This document shows, in pieces, positions 61,501 to 64,000 of a stretch of DNA of 64,000 bases. Made by a program: the position numbers and the translations under genes. The DNA comes from Phycicoccus sonneratiae (lineage in GTDB: Bacteria > Actinomycetota > Actinomycetes > Actinomycetales > Dermatophilaceae), in contig NZ_JAFDVD010000006.1 of assembly GCF_016887965.1 (NCBI RefSeq), positions 88,205 through 152,204 on the forward strand, written 5' to 3'. The notes beneath the pieces were generated by a model. It was given only the letters and a program-made list of their open reading frames with translations, was not told where the DNA came from and searched no databases. Within the stretch, counting starts at the first letter, position 1. Each line of letters begins with the position of its first letter.

Positions 61501-62609
61501 CGGTCGCGCCCGCAGAGCGCCGGCCTGGCCACCCGGAGGTTGGGGCAGCAGCCGGGGTCGCACACCGACGGGCGGACGTCGCCCGGAAGCCACGTGTCGG
61601 GGACGACGACCTCGCCGCGCGCCTCGGCCGCCCGCTCGAGGAGCAGGTCGACGAGCCCCTCGACGAACCCGTCGTCGCCGTGCGGGGTCGGCACGCGCAG
61701 GAACGGCACCCCGACCCGCTCGGCGGTCTCGGCGGCCTCGGTGTCGAGGTCGTGGACGACCTCCATGTGGTCGGAGACGAAGCCGATGGGCACGACGACG
61801 ACCGGCGCGGTGGGGTCCTCGGCAGCGAGCTCCTCGATGCGGTCGTTGACGTCCGGCTCGAGCCACGGCTGGCTCGGCGGGCCGGACCGCGAGCAGAAGA
61901 CGAGCTCGCCGCGCAGCGTGGTGCCGAGCTCGGCGCCGACGACCTCGTCGAGCCGGTGGGCGAGGCGCAGGTGCTGGTCGGTGTAGAGGTTGCCCTCGCC
62001 GTCGCCCGGACCGGAGGTGTCGTCCATCGCCAGCGGCACCGAGTGCGTGACGTAGAGGAGGCGGGCCGAGCCGGGGTCCGGCAGCGTGCGCAGGGCCGCG
62101 ACCATCGCCCGGGCCCACGCGCGTCCGAGCCCGGGGTGCGTCACGTACTGGCGGACCTTGTCGACGACGAGCCCGTCGGCCGCTGGGCCGACCTCCTCGA
62201 GGGCGCCCGCGAGGTCCTCGCGGTACTGCCGGCACGACGAGTAGCAGGAGTAGGCGCTCGTGAAGAGCGCGAGCACCCGGGTGGCGCCGAGGTCGAGGGC
62301 CTCGTGGAGGGCGCCGGCGAAGAACGGCTCGCTGTTGCGGTTGCCCCAGACCACCGGGACGTCGAGCCCGCGACGGTCGAGCTCGGCGCGCAGCCGGGCG
62401 AGCAGGTCGCGGTTGAGGTCGTTGATCGGGCTCCGGCCGCCGCGCGCGTAGTAGTGCTCGCCGACGGCGACGAGCCGCTCGTCCGGGATGTTCCGGCCGG
62501 CCGTGACCCGCCGGAGGAACGGCATCACCTCGTCCTCGGCCTCGGGCCCTCCGAAGGACCCGAGGAGGACGACGTCGTACGGCGAGAGGTCGGCAGACGC
62601 GTCGGGCAT
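61497..62609 (-). CDS. hemH: Coproporphyrin III ferrochelatase HemH (CpfC)
   Basis: About 370 aa. It inserts Fe2+ into coproporphyrin III, the step between HemY and HemQ. VVLLGSFGGPEAEDEVMPFLRRVTAGRNIP opens the family; VTHSVPLAMDD contains the catalytic His region, and PIGFVSDHMEVVHDLD the acidic partner. A C-terminal cysteine set (VCDPGCCPNL and ALC) resembles the [2Fe-2S] ligands of actinobacterial ferrochelatases. ATG 62609. It is separated by >50 kb from the other heme genes of this window. Confidence 0.95.
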   Translation of the reverse strand: MPDASADLSPYDVVLLGSFGGPEAEDEVMPFLRRVTAGRNIPDERLVAVGEHYYARGGRSPINDLNRDLLARLRAELDRRGLDVPVVWGNRNSEPFFAGALHEALDLGATRVLALFTSAYSCYSSCRQYREDLAGALEEVGPAADGLVVDKVRQYVTHPGLGRAWARAMVAALRTLPDPGSARLLYVTHSVPLAMDDTSGPGDGEGNLYTDQHLRLAHRLDEVVGAELGTTLRGELVFCSRSGPPSQPWLEPDVNDRIEELAAEDPTAPVVVVPIGFVSDHMEVVHDLDTEAAETAERVGVPFLRVPTPHGDDGFVEGLVDLLLERAAEARGEVVVPDTWLPGDVRPSVCDPGCCPNLRVARPALCGRDR

Positions 62610-62717
62610 GGGGCCACGCTATCCGGGCAATCGCGCCACGCCCGGCGTGGGCTCCACGATCCGGGTGCCTCGCGGTGGCATCGTCGGGGTGACGACGAGC
62701 GACCCCGGGAGACCGAC

Positions 62718-63830
62718 ATGCAGGACCTTCGCCTGATCGGCGTCCACGAGGACGGTCAGCACCTGTTGCTCGCGGACGCCGACGGGGGCCGGTTCCGCCT
62801 GCCCCTCGACGAGCCGCTGCGTGCCGCCGCCCGCCGCGACCGGCCCCGGCTCGGCCAGCTCCAGATCGAGATGGACGGCGGCATGCGTCCCCGCGAGGTG
62901 CAGGCCCTCATCCGGCGCGGGCTGTCCGCCGAGGAGGTCGCCGACCGCTCCGGGTGGACCGTCGAGAAGGTCCGCCGGTTCGAGGGACCCATCCTCGCCG
63001 AGCGCGAGCACGTCGCCCGGGTGGCGCGGGGCTGCGCCGTCGGCACGCGCGGTCCGGCACCGGTCACCCTCGCCGACCGGGTGTCCGAGCGGCTGCGCGA
63101 CCGCGGGGTCGACCGCGACGACATCGAGTGGGACTCCGCCCGCGACGACGAGGGCGTCTGGCAGCTGTCGATGACCTTCGCGGCCGGTGGCCGGCGACGC
63201 ACCGCGACCTGGCTCTACGAGCCGCTCGGCGGCTCGGTGTCGCCGACGAACGACGAGGCGCGCTGGCTGAGCGAGGACTCGACCTCCGGGCTCATCCCCG
63301 CCCCGCACCGGGCGCCCACGAGCACCGACCTCGACGTCTACGACGTCGACGCCGACGGGGGCATCGAGCGCACCGCCCCCACCGAGCGGGCCGACCACGA
63401 GCCGATCGACCTCATGGCCGCGATGCGCGAGCACAGCGCCCGGGGCCGGCGCTCGCGGCGGCGCTCCTCCCCCACGCACACCCCCGGCGAGGACCGTCCG
63501 CGCGACGACGCCCTCCCGCTCGAGGAGCTGACCGGCGACCTCGCCGCGGCCGGACCGCCCCCGGCGCACCGCGCCCGCAAGCCGGTGCGCGAGCACCTCG
63601 AGGAGCCGACCCGCTCACGGGCGCTCGTCGGCGGATGGCCCGAGGACGACGAACCGCAGCGCCCCGAGACCGACTCGGCCGAGCGTGGCTCCTCTTCGTC
63701 GTCCGACGACGACGGCGGTGCGCGCACGGCCTCGGCGTCGGCCGCGGGCTCGTCCGGGCGGCGCGGCCGGCCGAGCGTTCCCAGCTGGGACGACATCGTC
63801 TTCGGCACCAAGGGCTCCGGCCCCGCCTGA
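62718..63830 (+). CDS. sepH: Septation protein SepH
   Basis: About 370 aa. SepH (DUF3071) is an actinobacterial cell-division factor that binds and stimulates FtsZ. The N-terminal domain (LRLIGVHEDGQHLLLADADGGRFRLPLDEPLRAAARRDRP) is conserved, followed by an HTH-like region (MRPREVQALIRRGLSAEEVADRSGWTVEKVRRFEGPILAEREHV). The C-terminus is long, disordered and acidic/serine-rich, ending in SVPSWDDIVFGTK, a conserved tail. ATG 62718 with GGGAGA upstream. Confidence 0.94.
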   Translation: MQDLRLIGVHEDGQHLLLADADGGRFRLPLDEPLRAAARRDRPRLGQLQIEMDGGMRPREVQALIRRGLSAEEVADRSGWTVEKVRRFEGPILAEREHVARVARGCAVGTRGPAPVTLADRVSERLRDRGVDRDDIEWDSARDDEGVWQLSMTFAAGGRRRTATWLYEPLGGSVSPTNDEARWLSEDSTSGLIPAPHRAPTSTDLDVYDVDADGGIERTAPTERADHEPIDLMAAMREHSARGRRSRRRSSPTHTPGEDRPRDDALPLEELTGDLAAAGPPPAHRARKPVREHLEEPTRSRALVGGWPEDDEPQRPETDSAERGSSSSSDDDGGARTASASAAGSSGRRGRPSVPSWDDIVFGTKGSGPA

Positions 63831-63891
63831 CCCGGCCCCCCGACGCCGGTCGAGGTGAAAGGGGACCTTCTCGCGGTCTGTCCTGTGAAGG

Positions 63892-63927
63892 GACATGTCT
63901 GACACTTCGGAGGAGACATGTCTGACA
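63892..63927. repeat. 13-bp direct repeat near the right edge
   Basis: GACATGTCTGACA occurs at 63892-63904 and 63915-63927 (23-bp period). Each contains the palindrome ACATGT. Sequence here is less GC-rich than sepH. It could be an insertion-element end or a regulator site. Confidence 0.5.
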
Positions 63928-63929
63928 GG

Positions 63930-64000
63930 TCAAGTGTCTCGCTCGATGCGGATGTAGTCACGGGCGCATCGGGGCTTGCCGAGGAACGTGGTCCGGTTCA
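63930..64000 (-). CDS. C-terminal fragment of an unidentified protein (partial)
   Basis: A minus-strand frame enters from the right edge and stops at TGA 63932-63930. The readable tail is NRTTFLGKPRCARDYIRIERDT, with a plausible amino-acid mix and no stop. It may be the end of a transposase or other mobile-element gene beside the direct repeats. A plus-strand ATG at 63918 (MSDRSSVSLDADVV) is an alternative reading, so only one of the two can be the gene. Confidence 0.35.
   Translation of the reverse strand, partial: NRTTFLGKPRCARDYIRIERDT

Overview
The window is chromosomal DNA of a very GC-rich actinobacterium. GTG starts, 4-bp ATGA/GTGA gene overlaps and probable leaderless starts are frequent. 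Lineage markers point to Actinomycetota: SepH, the actinobacterial HemQ/coproporphyrin heme branch, DUF3000 next to an HRDC ribonuclease D, a DUF3710/OB-fold/DUF3159 row, DUF4193, DUF3105 and a Pol-ligase LigD. A Micrococcales/Intrasporangiaceae-like host is the best guess, but the genus cannot be fixed from sequence reading alone. I see no rRNA or tRNA, no CRISPR array and no phage structural gene.

Layout. 0-10.5 kb: LigD-like repair ligase, MsrB, a DUF559-type protein, then the heme genes hemQ, hemY and hemE, interrupted by a DUF4349 lipoprotein, a GNAT acetyltransferase and a DinB protein; an EamA transporter follows. 10.5-22.2 kb: DUF3000 and ribonuclease D-like genes, an ArsR/VOC pair, a thiolase plus multifunctional beta-oxidation operon (fadA, fadB), an HTH-MurA fusion, an ABM protein, and a TetR regulator divergent from an SDR and an acyl-CoA ligase. 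22.2-31.6 kb: an accessory island of visibly lower GC. It starts with a MazEF-like pair and holds two PD-(D/E)XK-like proteins, an EVE-DUF3883-like protein, a flavin-type oxidase, small membrane and zinc-ribbon proteins, a 13-residue-repeat protein and two broken genes. 31.8-38.9 kb: methyltransferase, dxs, DUF3105, DUF305, a LexA-box-controlled unknown gene, and sulfite reductase with cysH. 38.9-45.6 kb: a LacI-controlled sugar locus of debranching enzyme and ABC importer. 45.6-52.2 kb: aconitase and a two-component cluster containing a degenerate kinase. 52.2-64 kb: hydrolase lipoprotein, RNA methyltransferase, APC permease, two TrkA proteins, DUF3159/OB/DUF3710, dut, DUF4193, inositol monophosphatase, hemH, sepH, and a possible insertion-element edge.

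Functional links. hemE, hemY and hemQ (8.5-4.0 kb) and hemH (62 kb) supply the coproporphyrin branch of heme synthesis. sirA and cysH form the assimilatory sulfate reduction core. The LacI gene, its two operators, the debranching enzyme and the importer form one carbohydrate regulon.

The most interesting observation is a family of three composite intergenic elements (2815-2888, 3935-3990, 12412-12485). Each is a 17-bp palindrome TATCGGGT-S-ACCCGATA, then exactly 8 nt containing CCGC, then a second diverged hairpin that opens with CTTY. All three lie 32-51 nt downstream of a stop codon in the same orientation relative to the upstream gene. They look like a dispersed double-hairpin 3'-end element.
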